Source of the DNA: Glandiceps talaboti
Lineage: Eukaryota; Hemichordata; Enteropneusta; Spengelidae
DNA: 64,000 bases
Direction: 5' to 3'
NCBI RefSeq assembly: GCF_964340395.1
Contig: NC_135553.1
Coordinates: 25,969,449 to 26,033,448, forward strand
Of this stretch, positions 1 through 11,107 are shown piece by piece. The position numbers were made by a program, and so were the translations under genes. Each line of letters begins with the position of its first letter. The stretch's first letter is position 1. Under the pieces are notes generated by a model that saw only the letters and a program-made list of their open reading frames with translations, was not told the origin of the DNA and ran no database searches.

Positions 1-547
1 GAATAGGCAATAAACTAAATTACATGCATAATGCAAATTAACTTGTATTGTGTTGTAGATAAAGAACACACTGGCACACAGATCACACTCAGATCACAGT
101 GATAGCTGGCTATGACTGGTATATACTTTCTTTGTTAGGAAGAAAACATTGTATTCATATAGATCTGAATTTGTCATATTCTATATTCATCCATAAGAAT
201 GGCCAACAAGAGTATCATGGAATACTATGTTATGTACATGTAAGTTATTTACAAGTACATCTACCAGCATAGTACTTTTATAGTAGTGTCTTATTTTCCC
301 TTGCACTATCCACCAAATGAAAGTGTACTTGACACATCCAAATTTCCATTCTGCCAAAATGTTTCATATTCCAAAATAAACAACTCAATAGTATACCAGA
401 TTGTAAGATAATGTTGTTGAGGTGAGTACTGGCTAATACTATAGCAGGGCAGGAATGTCATATCTTATATATAATACCTGGTACACAAAGAAGGAGGTGA
501 AGGTTTTATAGCAGTCTGATAGGCTGAGTATAATTAATTATTCTCTT
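1..547. other. Non-coding stretch, nothing recognised
   Basis: AT-rich sequence without a credible open frame, RNA gene or tandem repeat. It ends where the LINE fragment becomes readable at about 548. Confidence 0.6.
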
Positions 548-3060
548 TAGGGCCACTTACATCTCACTAGTAAGATCCATGCTAGAATATGGTTCAGTGG
601 TTTGGGACCCTTACTTACATAAAAACATTGACCGACTCGAACAGGTACAGCGCAGAGCAGCACGTTTCATCACAGGGAACTACAGGAGTAGGGACGAAGG
701 GTGTGTCACCAAAATGGTAGAAAGCCTCGAACTTACATCACTCCAGGATAGACGCACACAGTGTGTGAACTTAAGGGAAAATGACTACTGGTCATAAGGA
801 CCGACATGTAGCAAATACTGCTGGTCCTTAAGGAAAACTGCTGGTCCATACTCAATGCAGTTCACGTTCACGACCTATATTTATATACCCTCCATTTACA
901 GATTAAATGATTTTGAACTTTAATATGATACAACATATCTTTAGATATACTAAAGTAAAAGAGAGTACAACGAATTGTTCACTATCCACTATTATTTTAT
1001 AAAATTTCCACTCACAGAGTCAACAAATAACTTGGAAGTAAATTTTGATTCACTACCAAGAAATATTTGACTCTATGAGTAGAGATTTTCATTTGTAACT
1101 ATGAACCCAGAGACTATGAATATTCATTCTCGCATAATCTGATCCTATAGACTAAAGTGGTCTGAGACTGAATGTATTCATTACACCATAGAAATACATA
1201 TCCATAGATTGTAGATAATATGGGTGAATGAATCATTAAATATACATTATCTGCAATCTCTAAGAGATCACAGTCCTCTCCTTCCTCTCTGTACGATTCA
1301 CTAAATTCTGAATCACATAATCCAAAGTTAGATTCATCGTCTGTGGCAACAGCTGATGTAGCTTTCCAACTCTTAGCGAACGTAGACCCACAAATTCATC
1401 ATGGCAGAAATAAAAGTTTTGTCGCATAACTATCCCTCTTGAAAACTGTGTATTCACTTTATTTCAATTTCCATCCACAAAAGTGACATGGAGCGGTTTC
1501 GTCTTCCTTCAAATATGTACTGAAGCCCCCCCCCCCCATAAAGCCCTACCCGTATACCCTACCGTGGTGTATTGATTATCGTCTCTGACTCGACTGTTTG
1601 TGTAATAAATCTGATGAAGAGAACTATGGCTAAAAACATGTCTTACAATGCAAGTTTTTTTGACGTGGGAGCGTGATATGGTAACTGTACTGTAATGTGT
1701 CATCCACTATATGTACCCGTGTTTGGCACGATGCAGTAATTTTCCAGATACAACAATGGCAACAAAAATGCAACATTTCTAAGTTTATACGTTGATTACA
1801 ACATGACAGGACATACATTATCATATGAATCAAATTGAAAGCAATCAGACTACGCATTTTTTTTACTGTTTTACAAAAAAAACCTATAATCGTACTGAAG
1901 ATATTTTACGAAGTGTACCTGCCTTCTTTATTAGTTAAAACGCCATTTTCAGAGTAGGTTATATGTTTTCCGTCAGTTTGTTTTGATCATGGCCACATAC
2001 ATGGGGAACTCCGGTAAATTGATCGGGAAACCCGCTAACATTTACCGGCTTTAATACCAGCCTTTAAAAAACAGTGTCTGTTTAAATTCTTCTTCTTCTT
2101 CGGAAGTTCGTTGCTGCCTTCTAAATATTGCCACATACTTTATAAATACAACGTGGAACTGTCTCAAACACGTTAAAAGTTTCATACACTTAGAACAGTA
2201 AACTTTACAACAATTAATATATCATGGCGGGAAAAGACGCATGCGCTGAATGCGTAAAATGGGTCTGAATGTCTAAGACGTTCTGATTAGTCAAGACACA
2301 AATAATTGGAGAAATTCGGTCAATCATGTGTTTGCTAACATAATTTCATAAAGTAAATGCTGTATGCTACGTCATATGTAGACATATCAACATTGACAAC
2401 AACACGTAGCGAGCTAGCTCTGTGTCGCTTGACTTGAACGAGATGATGTCGAGAGTAAAATAGGTAACACAAGGTCAGATTCGTGTAGGTGAAATTGGAT
2501 ATATCTTTGAATAAATGTTATTATTTACTCCAAATTTCAGTCGGTCATAAGGACCGATACGTTGTTGTAATTCTGAAAAACTGTCAGTCCGAACGGAAAT
2601 CTGTTGGTCTCGGGCCGAAGGACCGGCGTTAATTTCGCACGCTGGACGCACAGCAAACAGGCTAATTTTTCTATACAGGGTGGTTGAGGGCCTAGTACCA
2701 GCAATTCAACCAGCGGACTATCTTAAACCCGTAAGACCCAAAAGATCTATAAAAGCTAGGAAATTTGCGGACTGTATCTCATCTAACATTGTTGAACAAA
2801 GAGTTACTAACAACTCAAAGTGCTTTGAAATTGACAATTGTAAAACTGCTCAATACAAACAGTCATTCTTTGTAAAAACACTAGTAGACTGGAACCATCT
2901 GGACAATAGTACTGTGTGCGCTAAATCTTGTGACGCCTTTAAAATGGCAGTCACTGTCAAAAACCATTCTGACTAAATACTCTCCCCCGGTATGTTATTC
3001 CTTACCCAGGACCTACACCGTAACTATACAGATACAGATACAGATACATGTACCATACAT
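548..3060 (+). mobile_element. 5'-truncated non-LTR retrotransposon remnant, split by a hAT-like element
   Basis: Two pieces of one reverse-transcriptase C-terminal region are readable. Bases 548-758 encode the segment with LEYGSVVWDP and RLEQVQRRAARFI, typical of the end of CR1/jockey-type ORF2. Bases 2653-2976 continue with RLIFLYRVVEGLVPAIQPADY and finish with a stop after a DWNHLD...FK segment. The frame resumes once the 759-2644 insertion and one copy of its 8-bp target duplication are removed. The 3' tail carries GATACA repeats near 3040. The catalytic part of RT is absent, so this is a dead 5'-truncated copy. A related 3' end lies at 14290-14440. Confidence 0.8.
759..2644. mobile_element. 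Non-autonomous hAT-like DNA transposon (1886 bp)
   Basis: The element starts CAGTGTGTGAACTTAA and its other end, reverse-complemented, reads CAGCGTGCGAAATTAA (13 of 16 identical). It is flanked by a perfect 8-bp duplication, GACGCACA, at 751-758 and 2645-2652. An 8-bp duplication with CAG-type short inverted ends is characteristic of hAT transposons. Subterminal GGTC-TTA-GGACC motifs occur near both ends (about 790-830 and 2543-2625). No open frame longer than about 75 codons is present, so it lacks a transposase and would depend on one in trans. Confidence 0.8.
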
Positions 3061-5460
3061 GTATATACACAACAACACAATAGAGCCCCCTGTACTGTAT
3101 TCTATGTCATTACTATTAATATCAATCATCATCATAGTGATAGTGAATTGATAACCATGATATTGACTGAATATTTACAAATTTCCACTCATACAAATTT
3201 AATGTTAGCAAAAAAACACCACTGAGATTTGTCATAATTATAGAAACAGTGTTAACCTTGATGTTTTAAAAGAAAGTCAATCAAAGCTTACAATTGGCAG
3301 CAATAGGCATTGTTTCCTGAATTGTATACCAATGTTTTAACAACTCTGTCACAGTAGGATTGTACTTGATGTATTGTTTGTTGATCAATGTTTTGCCAGA
3401 AAATTTACATATACATGCACAGCTACTGTTACCCAGCTAGTACCATAGACAGTGGAGGGGGCCAATGTCTACATGTATGCTAGTACACATACATTTCATT
3501 GGTTTTCTTCCTGTTTTTAAATGCAAGTGTGAAAATCTGACTAAATGCAAAACATATGGTATATACATGTACATGATATATAAAAAATACATCAGAAACC
3601 TCTGTCAGTGGTCAGCAACTCAAACTAATGTATGCTAGCTACCTTGAGTTATGTTGCACCTGACCAGTGGAAAAAATATGGCCGAGTCTGTTGACAGGCA
3701 CCTGTCACCAGCACGGCATGCTGGTGACCGGTGCATGTCACTAGAACCACATGCTAGTGTACTAACCTGTAGTGTACTAACCTGTAACCCCCTGAAGGTA
3801 ACTGTTTCCAATGTTATCTCAGTTTTCCCATTTGCTCATGATAGACATCTTTTGAAAGTTCTGTGGATTCAGTGGTTAAGAAGCCAGCTGAACTACACAA
3901 CATATCTTACTGTGTAAGTATACTAAGGCAATCATTTTCAAAGGTAACTAGTGTGTATTTTTCATAGCAATACACATCAAATTGATGCCATAAAAATATC
4001 GGACCTGTCACCAGCACGTAATGCTGGTGACTGGCACCTGTCACCATCACACCATGCTGGTGACAGGCACCAGTCATTAGACAGTCCGAAAAAATATACC
4101 CTAGCCTTGGCTGAAGGGTCTAAAGAATTATAAAACAGCGACTGTAATGTTACAGATCAGTATTGTATACTGTGCTGTGTTGGTCATGTCCTGTCTGTTA
4201 TTTTATCAACATACTGCTCAGTCGGCATACATTTCCCATTATGCAATACGATTACAATTTTGTATCAAATGTCAAATCCCAAGTTCATGTACTATGATGG
4301 CAAATGTCATAGAAAATAATTCAGCACTTATGAATTATATATAAATTTATTGCACTATACTTTGGCATGCCTATACATGTATTGATTTGTGAGTAGTGCC
4401 TTTTAACATGAGATGCCTATGAGACAATCTTCTAGTCAATTTTGATTGATGAATATTCCTAAAAAAAACCATACACAATTATTTACATATTTTAAGTTTG
4501 AAGTCTGTAGAACATAAGGGGAAAAGTACATACAACATTTACAAAAAGTTGTTTATGAAAGCATTCAAAATGGCCGTTGTATTGAATTTTCCAATGACAC
4601 TGTGCTCTCAAATTATTTATTACTCAAAAGTAGGAAAACCCCATTTTGTATGTTTTCTACAAGATTTGTATTCAAAATTATGCAAAGTTATGCAAATTCT
4701 AAGGTCATGTTACTCAGCATGTTACCATGGTTACCATGGCCCAGCAGTGTACCAAATGGTTATTAGTATAGATCATTGGTAGGACAATGTTGACAGATAT
4801 ACAAAATATAGACATTTGTGTATATACATTGTAGAAGGACTGATGCAGAATTCTTCATTTGATACATGTATGTGTACATTGTACATGCAGAGCTGTGTAT
4901 TTTAGAAATACTGGACGACAAAAAATGCTAGACTTTGTCGTCAATCCAAACCACTCAATAGCCGAGCTTTAATACCTATTGTATGCATGATCTATTAACT
5001 TCCACTCCATTGAGGTCAGCTTTCATGCAATCACATTGTTAATTTATACAAGGTATATAGAGACTGCCAAAGACTTGCACAGTTGTCTACTGGTCGACAT
5101 CTATTGCTATTCATATTGTTTGTACTGCAGTGTTCAGTCTCCTCAATTTTCAAGATATACTAATGTAAGAATATGTAAGAATAGCACTGGCAACTGTGCT
5201 TGGAAGTTTTTGGGAGTTTAATTGAAAACCTAGAATTGTAATTACTGAAGTGTAGGAAAGTGTATTTCTTAGAATGACAATGAATTGAAATGGCACAAAG
5301 TTTATGAAAAAAAATTTATTGAATGGGTGAAAATACCTGACTCGAACTATTCTACAATGTATTTATTAGCAAATAATATCAATGTACAAAAGCATGCCTT
5401 TGATGACTTTAAAAGTTGTCTTCTGATATTATAAGTACACTTGATGTCATAATCAGTGTT
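3061..5460. other. Non-coding, with three short palindromes
   Basis: No gene is recognised. The one structured part is a set of inverted repeats of the form GTCACCAGCA-spacer-TGCTGGTGAC at about 3706-3730, 4009-4033 and 4040-4064, with looser relatives between them. Reading frames of 60-94 codons here have no recognisable content and probably occur by chance. Confidence 0.5.
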
Positions 5461-5464
5461 TCCT

Positions 5465-7215
5465 TGACTTTTTAGTCCCTCGAAGGGGGGCTACTACAAT
5501 GTGCTCTGTCTGTCAGTACGTCTGTCTGTCCGTAATACATAATTTCTCAGACGTAAATTCACATAATATTCAATTTGTTTCAAACCTGGCACAGCCAGGT
5601 ACATGTACGTGTATCATATCATATGGGACATATGCACATCACTTTGTTTTTTAGCACAACTGAACTGATAAGGTTCAGTAGTGCTATACAATGTAGGCAT
5701 TGCAAAGTGTCTGTCTGTGTGGATGTGTGTGTGTGTGTGTGTAAACAACTTAAAGTCAAAAACCGCTGGACCGATTGCCATGATATTTGGCATGTGTATT
5801 ACCTTGGGTGTCTAGTTGGGAAATTCTTCAAATCAAAATGATTTTACCATTGGTGTGTGATTTTGGTAAAAAAATGTGATTTTTGGTCAAAAAACTTAAA
5901 CTCAAAAATACTGGGTAGATCAGTCTGAGGGGACATTTTTAGGGGTGTTTAGATTAATTGTTCATGGCATGATGATTCCATCAATGATATGCAAATTAGG
6001 GTTAAAAATTTGTTGTTTTGGTCAAAAATCTTTAATTCTAAAACATACGAAGCAGATTGGGCTGAAATTTAATGGGGATGCACCTGGAAGTGTATAGATG
6101 ACGAAATATTAATCATATAATGATCTCATCAGTGATATGCAAATTATGTGTAAAAATGAGAATTTTGGTCAAAAACCTATATCTCAAAAAGTACTTGGTC
6201 AATGAGACTGAAACTTGGTGAGATGTTTTTAGGAGTGTTATTCTGCAGATTTTCTTCAAAATATTTTGACAAAGTTGGCCCTAGCAACCATGACCACGCC
6301 CTTAGCAACAACCAAATGGCAGTAAATTTTGGTCAAATAACAATATCATCTGGTAGGCAAGTGAGTAAACATTCAAAAAATGTATGGAAAAACTCCTAGC
6401 AACCATGACCACGCCCATAGCAACAGCCAAACGGTGGTGTATTTCACACAATATAAATAGACAAATGAATAAACATTCAAAAAATGTATGTAAATGTGCC
6501 TAGCAACAAGACCATGCCCATAGCAACCACCAAATGATCACATTTACTGCAAAGATAACATGGATTAATAAACATTCATAAAATGTATTCAAGAAATATA
6601 CCTAGTGACAAGACCACACCCATAGCAACAGCCAAATAATCACATATAATGCAAAGGTAACAAGAGGGATTAATAGCCAAACGAATAAACATTCAAAAAA
6701 TATGTGCAAATATACCGAACAACAAGGGCATGCCCATAGCAACAGCCAAATGATCACATATATGTTTGGTGTTCATATCACTTTTATTGAATTATGGCTA
6801 TAATGTTTGTCTTCTATGAAAACGTGTTACTATATGTTGTACTAAATTATGTCATTGTATTACTAAATGTTTAATTATTCCTGAATACATACATCTAGTA
6901 TTCTACAATGTATACTATGTTCTCTTGTGAGATGCACACCCACAGACAGTCAAGTTATTTACCTGTACAAATATGAAGTTTACATGGTTGCCAATCATAC
7001 ATTTAGAGTATCTGTAATAAGTCTGCTTTCACCTTTTTTGTTATCAGTTGAACTGGGAAATAAACCATTGCTGTCTTCTTTCTCATGCTGTCACCAAAAT
7101 GTTATATCTCCTGTCGTCTCTATTATTTTTCCAGAGGGGGCATAGAAGATTGGCTCTGCCAACTGGGCCATATCCTCTTTTAATACTAAATAAAGTTTAA
7201 TGAATAAATAAATGA
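5465..7215. repeat. Dispersed repeat with internal CTAGCAACC modules
   Basis: The repeat begins near a GTCCCTCGAAGGGG motif and a GTCTGTCTGT run. It then carries TTTAGCACAACTGAACTG at about 5651 and a (GT)n tract. From about 6270 it contains repeated modules of roughly 100 bp, each with a version of CCTAGCAACAAGACCAC followed by CATAGCAACAGCCAAA and AATAAACATTC. Related copies occur at 15190-15900, 52980-54360 plus 58500-58590, and a 5' scrap at 62625-62720. Parts read as degraded coding-like text but no frame survives. The class of element is not known to me. Confidence 0.65.
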
Positions 7216-7894
7216 ATGAATTCAATGCCAATATCAACATGGTTAAATATGCATTAGTCAGCAAGTATAATGAACCATGTACAAATGTGTGTCAATCTGC
7301 AACAATGATACATTGCACATGTAACCCTCCAACAATGTATGAATTCAGTACATGTATATGGCAATTAGCAAGGTTTGGCTATAGACCCTTCTTTCATATA
7401 CATGTAGAGTCTATGGTTTGACACAGACTTTGTACATGTCCATTTTGTAGAATGTATACAACCTACATATATGTACATTTGTACGTATATCTTGTGTAAG
7501 TGGACATGTTGTAAAGTCAATGATATTGTAATTAGAGTAGCCAATTACCCTTATTACATGTACATGGCAGGCCTACATGTATACACAATGTATGTATTAA
7601 ATGTTAATGACAAAACATTGAACCAGGTTTGTAATTATAACGAAGTTCTGCACTTTTTCTCAGGCTGTAAATTTAAGAGTGACTAACATATTTACTTGCT
7701 TCATTGTCATTAATTTTTTCACAAACTTTTCAAATGGACATCTGTCATTGTTGACAGTTATTCAAGTTATTGTATTATGATTTGGTGAAATATTTTATAT
7801 TTTGAACTTAATATTAAAATTAAAAATGTAAATAAATTGATATACCTTTACCACCTACGGTACATGTACATATATATGCTGTTATTCCCCAATA
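7216..7894. other. Non-coding, nothing recognised
   Basis: AT-rich sequence with several TACATGTA words and no supported gene. Confidence 0.5.
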
Positions 7895-8190
7895 TTTTTC
7901 TTTGTTCAGCCAAGGAAAATACAAGTGACCTCAGGCCCCATTGTCACCACAAGCCACTAGACAAGTAGTGACAATCCTTAGGTCATGAATATTTTCCGGC
8001 TGAATAAAGTAAAATGTTGAGAATAATGTAATTGTGCCATCACCAGTAATATTGTTTAAAAAAAGTCTGTGAAAGTAATGGCAATTTTGAGCTTTTTGAC
8101 TCATATTTCGAACACGGTAGAACCAGTGAAGTAGATGCATGTACTTACATATTTTTTGTTGAACCTGGCTCGTGCATGGTATGGTATACA
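7895..8190. repeat. Dispersed repeat related to two blocks near exon 14
   Basis: The reverse complement of about 7895-8010 matches about 25600-25735, sharing TTCAGCC-GAAAATA, CACTACTTGTCTAGTG and GAACAAAGA-AAATATTGGGG. Bases 8090-8190 match about 26705-26827 in the same orientation, sharing TTTTTGACTCATATTTC and GCTC-TGCATGGTAT. This looks like a decayed MITE family. Confidence 0.55.
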
Positions 8191-10402
8191 TAACATCCTA
8201 TTATTCATAATGATTAAAGACATAAAAAATATTATCTGATTACCCCTTTAAAATTAAAAGACTGACACCCTATATTTAGGGAGTTATTTACATAGACTTA
8301 CTAGAAATTGAATCTGGTACTTGCAGAGTAAAGAAACAGTTTATCCACATTAAATGAGAAATCCTGTGTAATCTCATAGCTCTACTGATGATTTAAGATA
8401 TCACTATTGCAAGAACTTAGGATTGAAACCCTGGGCTTTAAGACAAATTAAAATTCTGTGATGAAGTAATGTTGGCAGATCTCTGTCATTAAAGCTATAT
8501 GTACAATGTATCTGTATGGAGAACCCTTCGGTAGACATTGATTTGTAATTAACATGTTTGTACAGTACATTTACATGTACATGGTAACAACAACTATAGG
8601 GAGCCACCTGTTTGATGAACTATGAACAAAAGATAAACCTACATTGTTTGGGTGACATGATATCACATGAAGAATAGACAGAACAAAATGGTATTTTGTA
8701 TGTTAACGTTTTTAGTAATTTAGCCAGTTACTGTACACATAACTGTCTGCAAGTATAAGTTCCCTGAATTTAATCATAGACAGTGGAGGGGAGATTTAAT
8801 TCAGTGAAGTAATTTGTAGCAAATTACCATAGTTACTAAATGTTACAGGTATCTTGCTAGGAACCTATGACCAAACTACACTTGATTGATTTGACAAAGT
8901 AATGTACAACATAATTAATACTTTGGTATGTATATGGTATGTAGAACTACACAGAATCACTTGGGTACTCTGACAACTGGCGTGATATGCATCACCAAAT
9001 TTTGGACCGGTACAGACAACTGGATATGCATCGCCAAATTTTGAACCTAACTTTTGATGCCTGTAGCAACCCTATTGTGTAGCCAAGTAGCTTTTGTTGT
9101 GTTTCCACACAGTAGTGTATTGGTTTGAGAAAGGCTGAATGGTGTCATTTTAAATAGATTCAATATACCATATACATTGTACTACCTTGGCATGTCAACC
9201 CAAATGAAAGGATATTAACATACAGATCTGATACCTTGAGGATCAAGGAGAAATTGTTTTGAATATAAAAATAGCGATGGTTGGAAAACATTTGGTGTAC
9301 AACGGTTGATGCCATATATTTATGAATTACTGGTCAGATATGGAATATTTTGAGGGGTGATATGTAGCTCAGGTACTTGGTGGGTAAAGTTACAATAACC
9401 TATTGAAACAATAGAGTACCAGTAATCACCTGTATTCAGGGATGTAGCTGGTAACATGTGAAAAGTAGGCGATATGCTATCTACAATGTAGGAACGAAAC
9501 TCATAAATCTACTCAATGATGGAAATATAGTGGTTGAAATAAAAGAATTTTAAAACATTACTGAAAAATTCGCCATCAAAAATAACATGGTAGTCGGTTG
9601 TTTTTTTTGACTCCCGGCCCTTATCTACATCCCTGATATTCTAATTGTTTTCTGACAATAAACTTCTGAATTACCCTATTTACTAAACTTGAGTCATAAC
9701 TGTAAATACGTGTTCTTGTAAAGAGTTCACTAGACCTGGTCAAACTACTGGACTCTTTTCATTCTTTATTTGAATAAGCAACTCTTTTGTCAGTGAGCAA
9801 TGTAGTCCAGTTTAACACCCTTTTGATGAAGATCTCACTAGAAAATTATTTTTTTTGATCTTACAAATCTGATCATCAAAACTTGTACAAAAACTTTTAA
9901 GTTTTGATATCATCAATTTTCTGTCATCATAATTCACTTAAGGATTAAGTCCTCTTCATACATGTACAATGTACATTGTAATGTCAACCATTTTAGATTG
10001 TCTCAATCTATAACACAATAAAGTTGTTTGCTCATTTTGAACTTCGACACTTGGCACTGTTACATGTATAGTGTATTTTTCAGTATCCACTTCCTCTTAT
10101 CCATCTTCCTAGATTACTTGTATTTCAATCTCTCCAAGTGAGAAACTTCTTTTGAAAGACAATGACCAGAGTTGACTAAATTGCATTCCTTGTATATCTG
10201 CATCACAAGGACTTGATTGCTATGTTTTCTATGAGTTCATGTCTTTGTATTTATAACAAAGTAAATATCTGATGTAATATAACAAGTACAAATAACAAAC
10301 CAAAGGGATACATGTATATGTTACATTATATATGGGATTTAACACAGGTAAGAAAATGTCAATATCAAATGTTAAACAGTATTTTTTTTTAATTTTTCAT
10401 AG
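8191..10402. other. Upstream region of the TRPM gene, no promoter assigned
   Basis: No coding exon is recognised. A promoter or 5' UTR exons for the TRPM gene must lie here, further upstream, or outside the window, but no TATA, initiator or CpG-rich segment stands out. Confidence 0.4.
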
Positions 10403-10465
10403 CATGGATTTCACAGACCTGGTAGTTGTACAGACATCTTGAATACATTATGAAGTTATCATACT
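10403..10465 (+). other. 5' UTR part of the first coding exon, with two upstream ATGs
   Basis: A strong polypyrimidine tract (10382-10399) and AG at 10401-10402 suggest that a 5' UTR exon is spliced here. In-frame TGA at 10451-10453 forbids a start upstream of 10466 in this exon. Two upstream ATGs precede the main start. One opens a 12-codon frame (10404-10442). The other, at 10450, opens a 28-codon frame ending at 10536 and overlaps the main start out of frame. Confidence 0.5.
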
Positions 10466-11107
10466 ATGGACACAGTACAATACAAGTTTTCATTACTGGA
10501 AGATCCAGAAATTTTGCCACTCCGATGCTTTCATGAAGACCATGATACAACCATGGAGTCACAAGACAATCAACCTCCTCCTCCTCTTCCCCCTCCTCCT
10601 CCTCACCAACTTGAACACAAATCTTCAAAGTACCCACAGTATGATGCCATCAGAAACAAAAAAATGCTACCATTGTATACAGACACTGATGCACCACTAC
10701 CAGGAGTAATGCAAGTAGAATACAAACCAGAACCAATACAGTACATGTATGATGAGGAAAGACAAAGAAAACAGAAAAAATACAAACGGAAACGTTCCAG
10801 GAGACATCTATCACCAAAATCAAGCAGTCAAGTTGGTGATTCATCTACCACATACAGTGGCAGTACACAACGTAGTCATGTTGAAGGCAATGACAATCAT
10901 GGACGTGACAGATCATCTAGTCCAAATATTAGACAGAGAAGTGTTAGCCAACCTCCTGATGTACAACAAACTCAGCAACACTTTGATCACAGAACAAGTG
11001 ACAAAACTAAACAACCAGTACAGGAAGAAATAATCACAGCCAAGACAGAAGATGATGTAAAAACAGCTAATTTAGATATTCTGAAACGTACTTCTGAACA
11101 AAATTGG
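10466..11107 (+). CDS. TRPM exon 1 (aa 1-214), disordered N terminus
   Basis: Starts at the first ATG after an in-frame stop and ends at GG|GTAAGT in phase 0. The text is low complexity: a proline run near residues 37-46, a Lys/Arg-rich patch KQKKYKRKRSRR near 95-106, and Ser/Gln-rich sequence after it. This is longer and more basic than the usual TRPM N-terminal extension. The exon joins exon 2 in frame, which is the main reason to attach it to the gene. Confidence 0.85.
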
